The translations under genes were made by a program, and so were the position numbers. From the NCBI GenBank assembly GCA_035495815.1, contig DATJFH010000217.1, forward strand, positions 1 to 55,920: a stretch of DNA of 55,920 nucleotides, read 5' to 3'. Position 1 is the first letter of the stretch. Each line of letters begins with the position of its first letter. Positions 42,436-50,783 of this stretch are shown here, piece after piece. Origin of the DNA: DATJFH01 sp035495815. Lineage in GTDB: Bacteria > Acidobacteriota > Terriglobia > Bryobacterales > Bryobacteraceae. The notes beneath the pieces were generated by a model. It saw only the letters and a list, made by a program, of their open reading frames with translations. It made no database searches and was not told the DNA's origin.

Positions 42436-43377
42436 TTGAATTTCCGGTTATATCCGTTGCGATTCGGGTTTGCGGCCCGGGATACGATTTTCTTTCCGCC
42501 GGGTAAGTCTTCCAATCTGCTTCGGGGCGCGTTCGGGACGATCTTCCGCAAGATGGCGTGCGCGCCGGAGTGTCCGGGAGCGCGGGAATGCGACGCGCGC
42601 GAAGCCTGCCCGTACGCCAGGATGTTCGAGCCCTCGGCGCTCGACGGCGGTCCGAGCGGGCTGGTGAACTGGCCGCGTCCATTCGTGTTCCGGGCCTCCC
42701 GCCTGGACGGACGCACGGTAAGCGCGGGGACGACCTTCAGCTTCGATCTGAACCTGTTCGACATGCGGAGCCCGGCGGTGGCGTACCTGGTGCTGACTTT
42801 CGCGCAAGTGGCGCGGGAAGGGCTGGGTCCGGGCCGCGGACGGGCGGATCTGACCGGAGTATGGCGCCTGGGGGAACGGGAGGAGCCGGTCTCGCAGGTC
42901 TTCGATGGGCAGCGGTTCCTGCTTCAGGACGGTCCGGCGCCGATGGAGATCCGGCTGACGGCGGAAGAGCCGGTGGCCCGGGTAAAGGTACGGTTTGTGA
43001 CACCGACCGAACTGAAGAGCGCACAGGAGGTGTCCTCACGCCCGGAATTTCACGTTCTGGCGGGCCGCATCCGGGACCGGCTGAGCACGCTGCGGGCATG
43101 TTATGACGAGGGTCCGCTGGATCTGGACTTTCGGGCCTTCGGCGAGCGGGCGGCGCGCGTCAGAATGACGCGTTGCGAGATCGGCCGCGTGGAAGTGGAG
43201 CGGCGGAGCAGCCGGACCGGCCAGTCGCACTCGATCGGAGGATTTGTCGGAGAGGCGGAGTATGTGGGGGAGTTGGGGGAGTTCATGCCGTACTTGAAGG
43301 CGGCGCAATGGACAGGCGTAGGCCGCCAGACAGTATGGGGAAAGGGGGAGATCGCCATTCAGCCCGCCAGCCAGTGA
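42436..43377 (+). CDS. cas6: Orphan CRISPR pre-crRNA endoribonuclease Cas6
   Basis: 313 residues, about the length of Cas6 RAMP proteins. 'LYPLRFGFAARDTIFFPPGK' and 'NLLRGAFGTIFRKMAC' start the first ferredoxin-like fold. A four-cysteine block C42/C46/C52/C58 ends with 'PYARMFEP', common in Cas6 of the PF10040 type. The C-terminal fold ends with the glycine-rich RAMP loop 'GGFVGEAEYVGELGEF' and 'WTGVGRQTVWGKGEIA'. The family cuts CRISPR repeat RNA at its hairpin base. No CRISPR array or other cas gene is in the window, so it would act in trans or have another RNA target. An in-frame TAG at 42424 forces a TTG start at 42436; the -10 candidate TAGAAT puts transcription near that codon. Confidence 0.85.
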   Translation: MNFRLYPLRFGFAARDTIFFPPGKSSNLLRGAFGTIFRKMACAPECPGARECDAREACPYARMFEPSALDGGPSGLVNWPRPFVFRASRLDGRTVSAGTTFSFDLNLFDMRSPAVAYLVLTFAQVAREGLGPGRGRADLTGVWRLGEREEPVSQVFDGQRFLLQDGPAPMEIRLTAEEPVARVKVRFVTPTELKSAQEVSSRPEFHVLAGRIRDRLSTLRACYDEGPLDLDFRAFGERAARVRMTRCEIGRVEVERRSSRTGQSHSIGGFVGEAEYVGELGEFMPYLKAAQWTGVGRQTVWGKGEIAIQPASQ

Positions 43378-43428
43378 GTGACGCGGGCCGGCCGCTAGCC
43401 GCGAGCATGTGTAAGTCACCGCACGCTT

Positions 43429-46400
43429 TCAGAACAGGATTTTCAGCGCGAAGCGGACTCGCCGTTCCGTTGCTGACGCGGACGTAATTTCGGTGAAGCC
43501 TCCGGTGGACCGGACCGTGCCGTCCGCATTCCGCGTGGCCGAGGAGGCCGTCGCGCCCGGCTGGCCGAATACCGGCGTGTTGGTGACGTTGAAGACTTCC
43601 CAGCGGAACTGCAGGTTGACCTTTTCCTTCACCCTGATGGAGCGGAAAAGGCTGCCATCCAAATTCCGCGAGCCAGGCCCGAACAGAATGTTCCGGCCCG
43701 CGGTTCCGAAGCGCACACCGGAGGGGGGTACGAAGGCGTTGGGATCGAAGTAGCGTTCGCCCCGTCCGATGTTTCCATAAAATTCGACGAATTCTTTTAC
43801 CTGGTCGGCGGTCTGCGCATTGCCGACGGTGTTGACCGTGGTCGCCGAAGAGGCTACCGTGAATGGCCTGCCCTGCAGGGCGCTGAAGATCCCATTGACT
43901 TGCCATCCGCCGGTGATCTTCGCCAGAACGCCGGTGTTCGCGAAGCGGTGTCCGCGTCCGAGCGGGACCGGCTGCACAAAATGGATCGTCAAAGTCTTGG
44001 GACGGTTGAAGCCGGCCTGCGCTTTGTTGCGGTAATACATCGAGGGGCCGTTCCAACTCGGCCCGGAATCGCTGTTGTCCGCGTAATTGACCGACTTCGA
44101 GAATGTGAACGAAACACCCATCGTCCCCTTTCCCATGCGCCGGGTCAGCCGGCTCTGCATCGAATCGTAGGTCGCCGGCTCGAACGGGAGCATCATCTTG
44201 ATGTCCGCCGTCCGCCCGTACTGTTTGAAGAGCAGCCGGCCCGCCTGACCGGTTCCCGCCGAATCCGACGCGTTGATATTGATCAGCGCTGTCTGGCGAA
44301 TGGCGCGCGAGCCGACATAGGCGACCTGCCCGACGAAACCCCAGGGAAGCTCGCGCTGCAAGGTCACGTTGAAGGATTTGATATAGCCGCGATCGTACTT
44401 CCGGGGAAACGTCGTGTCGCCGACGTCCTTCGGCAGCGGCAGGGTGGCCTGGCTGAGATCCGGACCCACCACCGGGGGCAGGCCTGCGCGCAGCGTTCCA
44501 GCGGCATGATAGGTGTCGGGCTGGGTGATCTGGAGCGAGATCACCGCCGGGTACGCGTCGCGCAGGTGGCGGAACGAGTTCGGATCGATGGTGATGCCGA
44601 AACCTCCGCGCAGGACGGTCTTGTTCGATACGCGGTACGCGATGCCGAGCCGGGGAGCGAACTGCCCGTGGCCTACGTCCACCCCGGTGGACGTGGGGAC
44701 GCCGCCGACGCCGCCGATCAGCACCTTGTCGAGAACCGGATCGTAGCGCTCGCCGCCGCGGTGCTCGCGCGTGGCGAACGGGTAGTATTCCCAGCGCGTG
44801 CCGTAGCTCACGGTGAGCTTGCGGTTCATCTGCCACTGGTCGCGGATGTACACGCCGTAGGACGGCATGCGCACAGCCGAAGGGTTGACGTACTGAATGT
44901 CTTTACCCATGTCGGCGGGCAGGCCGAGAAGGAAGTCCGCCCAGTTGTTGTAGGTGCTGGGAGTCGCGCCGCGCAATGTGGTGTTGCCGCCGGTGAAGTT
45001 GAATCCCCCGCGCGGACCGTACTTGAGCTGGGGCTGAAAGTGGTTGATGGTGTAGTACGTGTATTCGGCCCCGAAGCGGATGGAGTGGGCGCCCTTCATC
45101 CAGCTCAGGCTGGTGAGGCCGGTGTACTGGTTGTCGCGGAAAAGGAAGGGATTCGAGACGTTCGTATTTCCGAAGCCGGTGAAGTTGCTGACCGTGAATC
45201 GCGGGATTCCGCCCTGCAGACGATAAGAGCCGTTCGTGCCCGGAATTTTCAGCACGTCGAGGCCGAAGTTCTGCCCGAGGTCGTCGTTTTCGCCGGACAG
45301 GCGCAGCCGCGTGAAGCCCATGTTGGCGTCCACCAGGATGGACGGGCTCACCATGTAGGTTCCGCCGGCCGACGCGTTCTGAATCAACCCCAGCGCGTGT
45401 CCGGGCTGGCCGCCGTTCAGCGCGCCGCCCCCGGCCTTGCCGAACATGGGAGGATCGTAAATATCGCTGGGCGAAAAGCCGTAGCGGGCGAACAGCGTGG
45501 TCTTCGAGGACGGGTTGTAGTTGACCTTGAAGTCCGCATTATAGCGATTGAATTTGTAACCGCCGGTGGCGAAATAGTTGCTCGAGACGCCGCTGGTTTC
45601 CGAGTCGGGCAGCAGGCCCGCCATGGTGGCCGCAGCGGGATCGATGCGGGTTGCCGGAATCAGCTTATCAGGGAAGAGCGTGCGGCCGGAGCCGTCAGGA
45701 TTTCCCGTCTGTGGATCGTAGATGTTGGCGTTGTAAGGAGAAAAATCGCCCCGTTTGAGCGGCTCGGTGGGAATCGATTGCAGTCCGGACGCGTTCACGC
45801 GGCGCTTGGTGGTCTCCCAACTGGCGAAGAAGAACAGCTTGTTCTTCTTTATCGGACCGCCCAGGGTGGCGCCCGGCTGATTCTGGATGTTCTTGGCCGG
45901 GCGATTGGGATCACCGCCGGGGCAGCTATACAGGCAGTAGAAGTAATTGCGGGCCTTGAGGGCGCTGTTGGTGTGATATTCCCAGGCCGAGCCGTGGAAT
46001 TGATTCGTACCGGACTTGATGGTCACGTTCATGGCCGCGCCTCCGGCCATTCCCTGTTCGGCGTCGAAGCTGTTGGTGACGACGTTGACCGTCTGAATGG
46101 CGTCGGCCGGGGGGACGTAGGCCACGATGTGGGGCAGCCAGGGGTAGCTCACAGTCGCGCCGTCGATGCGGGTGTTGTTATTGGAATAGGACGCGCCGTT
46201 GACGTTGGTTCCCATGGCGCGCTGCGGGTTCCCCGCGTCCGAGTGAAGCTCTTCGGGCGGCGTGAAGCCTGGCAGAAGCTTGTACAGGCTCTGATAATTC
46301 CGTCCACCGTCGATCGGGAGATCGGAAATCTCCTCCTTGCTGATCTGCGCGTTGACGTCGCCTCGGTCGGTCTGCAAGACTATGGCGGCGGCGTCGACGA

Positions 46401-46761
46401 CCACGCTCTCCGTGATCTGGGCTACCTGCAGGACAGCGTCCAGCCGTCGCACGTTTCCCGCCACCACGGGAATCCCGGTGCGGATGAAAGGGGTGAATGC
46501 TCCGCTCCGGATGGTGATCTTGTATGCGCCGGTTTGAAGATCGCTGAATATATAGACGCCTCGCTCATCCGAGGAGACTGCGCGGGAGAAGCCGGTTTCC
46601 GTATTGAGCGCTTCTACCTTGGCGCCGGGGATGGCTGCGGCCGTGGAATCGGTGACGTTGCCCGTCAACGTTCCATACAGATTCTGCGCATCCGAGCGCG
46701 CGGCAAAACAAAGGAAGACGACGCATGAGAAGGTGGCGCGCGGAAACCGGGCAGCGGACAT
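43429..46761 (-). CDS. Oar-type TonB-dependent receptor
   Basis: 1110 residues. Signal peptide 'CVVFLCFAARSDA', then a carboxypeptidase-regulatory-like beta sandwich ('LYGTLTGNVTDSTAAAIPGA', 'GVYIFSDLQTGAYKITIRSG'). A plug ('ISKEEISDLPIDGGRNYQSL', 'MGTNVNGASYSNNNTRIDGA') and a large 22-strand-type barrel ('TLFARYGFSPSDIYDPPMFG', 'SIRFGAEYTYYTINHF', 'MPSYGVYIRDQWQMNRKLTV') follow, ending 'RRVRFALKILF'. Oar-like receptors of Acidobacteriota import or export large ligands with TonB energy; substrates are unknown. There is no SusD partner. Its terminus is 50 bp from the convergent cas6. Confidence 0.93.
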   Translation of the reverse strand: MSAARFPRATFSCVVFLCFAARSDAQNLYGTLTGNVTDSTAAAIPGAKVEALNTETGFSRAVSSDERGVYIFSDLQTGAYKITIRSGAFTPFIRTGIPVVAGNVRRLDAVLQVAQITESVVVDAAAIVLQTDRGDVNAQISKEEISDLPIDGGRNYQSLYKLLPGFTPPEELHSDAGNPQRAMGTNVNGASYSNNNTRIDGATVSYPWLPHIVAYVPPADAIQTVNVVTNSFDAEQGMAGGAAMNVTIKSGTNQFHGSAWEYHTNSALKARNYFYCLYSCPGGDPNRPAKNIQNQPGATLGGPIKKNKLFFFASWETTKRRVNASGLQSIPTEPLKRGDFSPYNANIYDPQTGNPDGSGRTLFPDKLIPATRIDPAAATMAGLLPDSETSGVSSNYFATGGYKFNRYNADFKVNYNPSSKTTLFARYGFSPSDIYDPPMFGKAGGGALNGGQPGHALGLIQNASAGGTYMVSPSILVDANMGFTRLRLSGENDDLGQNFGLDVLKIPGTNGSYRLQGGIPRFTVSNFTGFGNTNVSNPFLFRDNQYTGLTSLSWMKGAHSIRFGAEYTYYTINHFQPQLKYGPRGGFNFTGGNTTLRGATPSTYNNWADFLLGLPADMGKDIQYVNPSAVRMPSYGVYIRDQWQMNRKLTVSYGTRWEYYPFATREHRGGERYDPVLDKVLIGGVGGVPTSTGVDVGHGQFAPRLGIAYRVSNKTVLRGGFGITIDPNSFRHLRDAYPAVISLQITQPDTYHAAGTLRAGLPPVVGPDLSQATLPLPKDVGDTTFPRKYDRGYIKSFNVTLQRELPWGFVGQVAYVGSRAIRQTALININASDSAGTGQAGRLLFKQYGRTADIKMMLPFEPATYDSMQSRLTRRMGKGTMGVSFTFSKSVNYADNSDSGPSWNGPSMYYRNKAQAGFNRPKTLTIHFVQPVPLGRGHRFANTGVLAKITGGWQVNGIFSALQGRPFTVASSATTVNTVGNAQTADQVKEFVEFYGNIGRGERYFDPNAFVPPSGVRFGTAGRNILFGPGSRNLDGSLFRSIRVKEKVNLQFRWEVFNVTNTPVFGQPGATASSATRNADGTVRSTGGFTEITSASATERRVRFALKILF

Positions 46762-46851
46762 TTTCGCAGACCTCCCGAACTAATTCCTGCTCGGATGATT
46801 ATGTCACAGGCCTGCAAGCGGTTCGTCAGCCTTCGGCCATCCGCACGTTGT

Positions 46852-48207
46852 CTACTGCGGCGGCTCGGCGGCCACAGTCTCACCGGGCGAGAGTCCGGAA
46901 CGGATGGAGACGTGGATGTTGTCGGCCGCTCCGGTTTCCAGGTCCCGGCGCTCCCAGTCTTCACCGGCTTTCACCAGAGCGTATTGCCGGCTGCTCCCGC
47001 CGAAGACGCATTCCCGGGGTACGATGGTGGCGTCCACTTCGCTTTCCACATTGACGTCGGCGCTGACGGTCATTTCCGGCATGATGCGAGTGTCCTGCTG
47101 TTCGAGCTTGAGACGCACCGGAACGGCCCTGACGTACTTTCCACGCCATCGGCTGGATGTCGTCAGCGCGCCCACGGTTTCGACCCGGGCCGCCAGAAGC
47201 AGTTCCGGATAGGCGTCAAATCGAATCAGCGCGGTCTGCCCTTTGTGTACGGACTGAATATCCACCTGGTTCAGCGCTGCGTCGATCACCATCGAATTCG
47301 AGTCCATGATTTTCAGGTAGGGTTGGCCGGATCCGATGATGTCGCCCTGTTCAATCTGGCGCGTGGTGGTACCCCTGGTAACCGACTGCAGCAAGACCAT
47401 GCCGTCCACCGGCGCGGTGACGGTCATCTTTTCGAGGTTGGCCTGCTCCCGCTCCCGGTTCATACGGCTCAACTCCACTCCGATCTCCGAACGCCGGATG
47501 GACGCCAGTTCGGACAGGTCCACGAAAACGGCTTCTTTCAGGAGTTCCTGGTGCCTGGCGGCGGCCTCCTGATGCAGCAGACGGTACCGTTCAGCCTGGA
47601 TTTCGGAAAAGACGGCTATCTTTTCCAGGTCCAGCGCAGCCTTATCCCGGTCGCCCCGGGCTCGCAGGATCATCTGCTCGTAACGCATTCGCTTCACATC
47701 GAGCAGCGCCCGCAAGGTCCGCAGCCGGGACTCGCCCTGCGCCACCAGCGCGTCTGAATCGATAAGCCGGTTACGCATGTAGAGCGGGTCGAATCGCGCC
47801 ACGATCTCCCCTTTCCGGACACGCGTCCCGGCGGGCGCGATTTCAAGCAGCGCCAGGCTGGCGTCCTGCCCATTGCCCCGATGGCCTCGCATCTGAGGAG
47901 CGACGATGACCTTGGATGACAAAGCGGATGTTACACCCGGAATCCGGATCACGCGGCCGATGGCGCCCCTGCGCACCTGCGCCGTTCGTACCGCTGGGGT
48001 GGGCGCCAGGTCGCCCGGTTGCCGGTAGGCCAGAATACCCAACAGAATCGCAGCCGCCGTTATCAGCCACCAGAACCTTTTCCCGCCGTGCTTCTTCGGC
48101 GGCGGTTCGAGGAGGACCGGACGTTTAACGACCGGTAGGTCGGAAGGGAGCGGGCGAGCCAAATCCTGCCGCCGTGAAAGCATCGGGGAACTCCACGTTG
48201 GCGTCAT
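46852..48207 (-). CDS. HlyD/RND-type membrane fusion protein
   Basis: 451 residues: a short cytoplasmic head, a TM at about 45-62 ('FWWLITAAAILLGILAY'), barrel-lipoyl ('AQVRRGAIGRVIRIPGVTSA', 'RVRKGEIVARFDPLYMRNRL'), a coiled-coil hairpin (about 125-250), and a beta-barrel return ('MTVTAPVDGMVLLQSVTRGT', 'LKIMDSNSMVIDAALNQ', 'RVETVGALTTSSRWRGKYV'). It resembles adaptors of ABC or RND exporters (MacA-like), but no transporter gene is adjacent, so its inner-membrane partner is encoded elsewhere. The C-terminal 'VPRECVFGGSSRQYALVKAG' is the membrane-proximal domain. Confidence 0.85.
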   Translation of the reverse strand: MTPTWSSPMLSRRQDLARPLPSDLPVVKRPVLLEPPPKKHGGKRFWWLITAAAILLGILAYRQPGDLAPTPAVRTAQVRRGAIGRVIRIPGVTSALSSKVIVAPQMRGHRGNGQDASLALLEIAPAGTRVRKGEIVARFDPLYMRNRLIDSDALVAQGESRLRTLRALLDVKRMRYEQMILRARGDRDKAALDLEKIAVFSEIQAERYRLLHQEAAARHQELLKEAVFVDLSELASIRRSEIGVELSRMNREREQANLEKMTVTAPVDGMVLLQSVTRGTTTRQIEQGDIIGSGQPYLKIMDSNSMVIDAALNQVDIQSVHKGQTALIRFDAYPELLLAARVETVGALTTSSRWRGKYVRAVPVRLKLEQQDTRIMPEMTVSADVNVESEVDATIVPRECVFGGSSRQYALVKAGEDWERRDLETGAADNIHVSIRSGLSPGETVAAEPPQ

Positions 48208-48340
48208 AGAACAAGGGGACTTGAATCGATCAGAGCCGCATCATTCCTCGCGGATTCTGCGGAGCAGGTATGGGGCCAGAGGAAGATCAGTAGATTCAAT
48301 CTCATAGATTGGCTTTGGTTTGATATTTGCGTCATCTCGC

Positions 48341-48361
48341 GCAAACCCATGGGTGGTTTGC
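48341..48361. promoter_or_regulatory. Perfect 7-bp hairpin between NTF2-like gene and adaptor gene
   Basis: GCAAACC (48341-48347), loop CATGGGT, GGTTTGC (48355-48361). It lies 20 bp past the stop of the NTF2-like gene on the - strand, in a 173-bp gap upstream of the adaptor. There is no following T-run, so a classical intrinsic terminator is unlikely; an operator or 3' RNA hairpin fits better. Confidence 0.4.
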
Positions 48362-48380
48362 CGCGCCTTTGCCGATGGCT

Positions 48381-48806
48381 TCAGGAGGAGTGATCGTGAA
48401 TGATCCTCCAACCCACGCCCGTCTTGCGAATGACAAGCGTGAACCTGCCGGACGCGTCGCCGCCGCCCGCGGCTGTACGCTTCAAATCATATTTGCCGGC
48501 TGCGAGCACCAGCCCTGGAGCCAGCGGCCTGACTTCGATCTCCGAGAAGGAGAGCGTTCCCATAGCCTCGCGCGTGGGATAGCGCCGGCGGTAGCGGTCG
48601 AGAATCGCCGCGGTTCCGCCGTGCACCACGTCCTTGCCGATGAAGGTGGTCTCGGGCGAATCCTCGTAGTCCGAGGAGAACGCCGCCAGATCGCCGCGAT
48701 TCCAGGCAGCCGCCGAGTTCTGCAGCATCGCGCGTATTTCGCCGCTTTGCGCGCGCATAAGCGGCGAACCGGCGATCAGGACTATCCCAAGGAGGATTGT
48801 GTTCAT
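48381..48806 (-). CDS. Secreted NTF2-like (SnoaL/DUF4440) protein
   Basis: 141 residues with signal peptide 'TILLGIVLIAGSPLMRAQ'. The rest is an NTF2-like cone fold: 'IRAMLQNSAAAWNRGDLAAF', 'TTFIGKDVVHGGTAAIL', 'DRYRRRYPTREAMGTLSFSE', 'GRFTLVIRKTGVGWRIIHDH'. Members are enzymes (isomerase, cyclase) or binding proteins, and nothing fixes the activity here. It starts 12 bp after the di-heme protein gene. AGGAGG-like purines (GGAGG at 48790) precede neither start well. Confidence 0.8.
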   Translation of the reverse strand: MNTILLGIVLIAGSPLMRAQSGEIRAMLQNSAAAWNRGDLAAFSSDYEDSPETTFIGKDVVHGGTAAILDRYRRRYPTREAMGTLSFSEIEVRPLAPGLVLAAGKYDLKRTAAGGGDASGRFTLVIRKTGVGWRIIHDHSS

Positions 48807-48818
48807 GATTTATCCGGG

Positions 48819-50501
48819 CTATAGCGTCTTCAGGTATTCGAGCAGCTGCGCCTTCTGTTCCTCCGGCAGATTCGTGCCGAACCGGTCGCCGCTATGGCCG
48901 ATATTGCTGTTCCCAGGCTGTGTGCTGTTGAAAAGCCACCCGGGCAGATCGCTACGGTAGCCGACTCTTTGCGGATCGTACTCGCGGTTTCCCACGTTGA
49001 ACTGGGAGGGGCGCTGTTCGGGATGCAGCAAATGGTAGAGCGTGGGCACCGAGCCGTTGTGCAGGTAGGGAGCCGTGGCCCATACCCCCTGCAGGCGGCG
49101 GGCCTTGTACTTCCCGGTCGACCGCCATACCACCTTCTTCGCGTCCATGGCGGCCCGCTGGGGTTCAGAAATGCCGTCGTCCTCGAAGGCGCGCTTCTTC
49201 AACCCCGCGAGCAGCGGGGCGATGCCATCCGGGAACGAGACTGCGCCGACATTCTGGCCGAAGCTGTTGGCGCGATTCGGGTCGACGCCGATCTCCATCA
49301 GAGGGATGAGACTGTCCTGGTGGCAGCCCTGACACTTCGCGTTGAATACTTTTTCGCCGCCGGCCGCTTTGGCCTGATCGATCGGACCCAGCAGCGCGGC
49401 CGGCCATTTGGGCGGCGACAGTTTGCGCGTGAGGGCTTCAAGCCGGTGCAGATTCGCGATCCGAAGCGTGGACTCGAAGGTCCTCGGATCGTAAACCGCT
49501 CCCATGCCCAGCGCCTGTCCGATGTTCCGCTCCAGTATCGAATTGGTATTGCCGTCGTAATGAATCCAGGTGATCTGGCCGTCCGGCTGCGCCGCCGGAT
49601 CGGGCACGCCCCAGATGAAAGGGAAGCTCACAGGGGACTGCATTTTCATCGCCTGCTTCGGGAACAGGAAATTGCGAGCTGCGCCGAACGCGTCCACACG
49701 GCCGGGACCCGGCTCGGTGCCGTCCAGGATCAGCTTGCCATGGTTGAGATAGGCGAGGCGCGCTTTAAGAATTGTGAGATTATCTCTCAACCGCTGGGCG
49801 AATCCGGGACTCTTGCGGGCAGGCGCCGGCGCGTCGGCGGTCTTTGACGGAAGGGAATGGAAGTTGGGATCGGCTGTCGAACGCGCGGGCGTGTCGCCGG
49901 CGGATACGAGCGAGGGATCGCCTGCATACTGGTCGATATTCTCCGGCGGTGGGGCCTTTTGCTGCCTGCTCATCGCGACCAGCAGCGTGAACAGCTTTTT
50001 CGGATCCTTGAGTGTGGCGTCGAGCGAGTCGCGGAACTCGATCTGGTAGCCCTGAAGGTTGATTAGCGCCGGAGCGCCGTCAATGCGGAGAACACTACCT
50101 CGATAAGTGAGCTGGCCGGTGTGGCAGGCGGCGCAATTGAAGCCGACCATCTCGAGCCCTTGATTGAGGGAGCTACGGGACGGAGCCGCCGTGAGTCCGA
50201 CCGGCATGCCGTGCGGGTTGGACGGCCCCACGCTATCCGGGAGGAATCCGAACCGCGCCATGCCTTCGAGAAAGGGCTTGCCGGTCTTGGTACTGATGAC
50301 ATTTGCCAAAACAGCATAAGGCAACAGCTCGCTGCCCTCGGAGAGATGATAATATTCTGCGCGCTCGGCGTCCGACCATCCGTTAGGGGAATAGGCGGCC
50401 GCTGGAGGGGTGGATTTCAGCCCCTTCTGATCGGCAGTCCGGCTGGAGCACGCGGGCAGCGCGAACAGACACACTGCTGCGATTCCAGAAAAAGGGCGCA
50501 T
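48819..50501 (-). CDS. Di-heme cytochrome c peroxidase/RoxA-like lipoprotein
   Basis: 560 residues. Signal peptide with lipobox-like 'LFALPACSS', then the first c-heme site 'NCAACHTGQLTYRG' and the second 'KCQGCHQDSLIP'. The C-terminal 'ARRLQGVWATAPYLHNGSVP' plus 'TLYHLL' is shared by di-heme peroxidase (CcpA/MauG) and rubber-oxygenase RoxA/B-type proteins. The length and 'FNVGNREYDPQRVGYRSDL' fit RoxA-like proteins. It reduces peroxide or oxygenates a substrate at the outer membrane; which one cannot be decided here. It is followed by the NTF2-like gene at 12 bp. Confidence 0.82.
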   Translation of the reverse strand: MRPFSGIAAVCLFALPACSSRTADQKGLKSTPPAAAYSPNGWSDAERAEYYHLSEGSELLPYAVLANVISTKTGKPFLEGMARFGFLPDSVGPSNPHGMPVGLTAAPSRSSLNQGLEMVGFNCAACHTGQLTYRGSVLRIDGAPALINLQGYQIEFRDSLDATLKDPKKLFTLLVAMSRQQKAPPPENIDQYAGDPSLVSAGDTPARSTADPNFHSLPSKTADAPAPARKSPGFAQRLRDNLTILKARLAYLNHGKLILDGTEPGPGRVDAFGAARNFLFPKQAMKMQSPVSFPFIWGVPDPAAQPDGQITWIHYDGNTNSILERNIGQALGMGAVYDPRTFESTLRIANLHRLEALTRKLSPPKWPAALLGPIDQAKAAGGEKVFNAKCQGCHQDSLIPLMEIGVDPNRANSFGQNVGAVSFPDGIAPLLAGLKKRAFEDDGISEPQRAAMDAKKVVWRSTGKYKARRLQGVWATAPYLHNGSVPTLYHLLHPEQRPSQFNVGNREYDPQRVGYRSDLPGWLFNSTQPGNSNIGHSGDRFGTNLPEEQKAQLLEYLKTL

Positions 50502-50549
50502 TTCAAAAGTATAGCCCGATGCTCGCCGCTTCCGGACTCGACCGGCGGA

Positions 50550-50717
50550 TCACTCGGCGGACGCCAGTTCCATCGCTTCGGCGCCTGTATTGGCCCAGGG
50601 CACCTGCCGGACGCGGAGGCACTGGCGGCAGCGATAGCCGCCGTGGATCGGCCACATCGCTCCCATGTGCATCCAGTCGCACCACAGATTGTTGTAACGG
50701 GTCCAGAGTTTTTCCAT
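50550..50717 (-). CDS. 55-residue CxxC protein (short gene)
   Basis: The - strand reads ATG at 50717 to TGA at 50550. The peptide begins 'MEKLWTRYNNLWCDWMHMGA', then 'MWPIHGGYRCRQCLRVRQV' and 'PWANTGAEAMELASAE'. It holds a CxxC pair (30/33) plus Cys13, four Trp and four Met, with 'GGYRCRQCLRVRQVPWA' reminiscent of small zinc-binding proteins of unknown function. It lies between the GH113-like gene and the di-heme gene on the same strand (66- and 48-bp gaps), in register with the operon. A longer frame over the same DNA has poor composition. Confidence 0.7.
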   Translation of the reverse strand: MEKLWTRYNNLWCDWMHMGAMWPIHGGYRCRQCLRVRQVPWANTGAEAMELASAE

Positions 50718-50783
50718 GATCTCACGCTCCTAATGACTTAAGCGTTTTCCGGAAAGTTTTCAGCTCATCGGCAGGGGGCCGGG

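Noticed and set aside
43900..46728. 942-codon frame on the + strand
   Set aside because: Antisense shadow of the Oar receptor caused by GC-rich codon bias; the opposite strand has a complete receptor.
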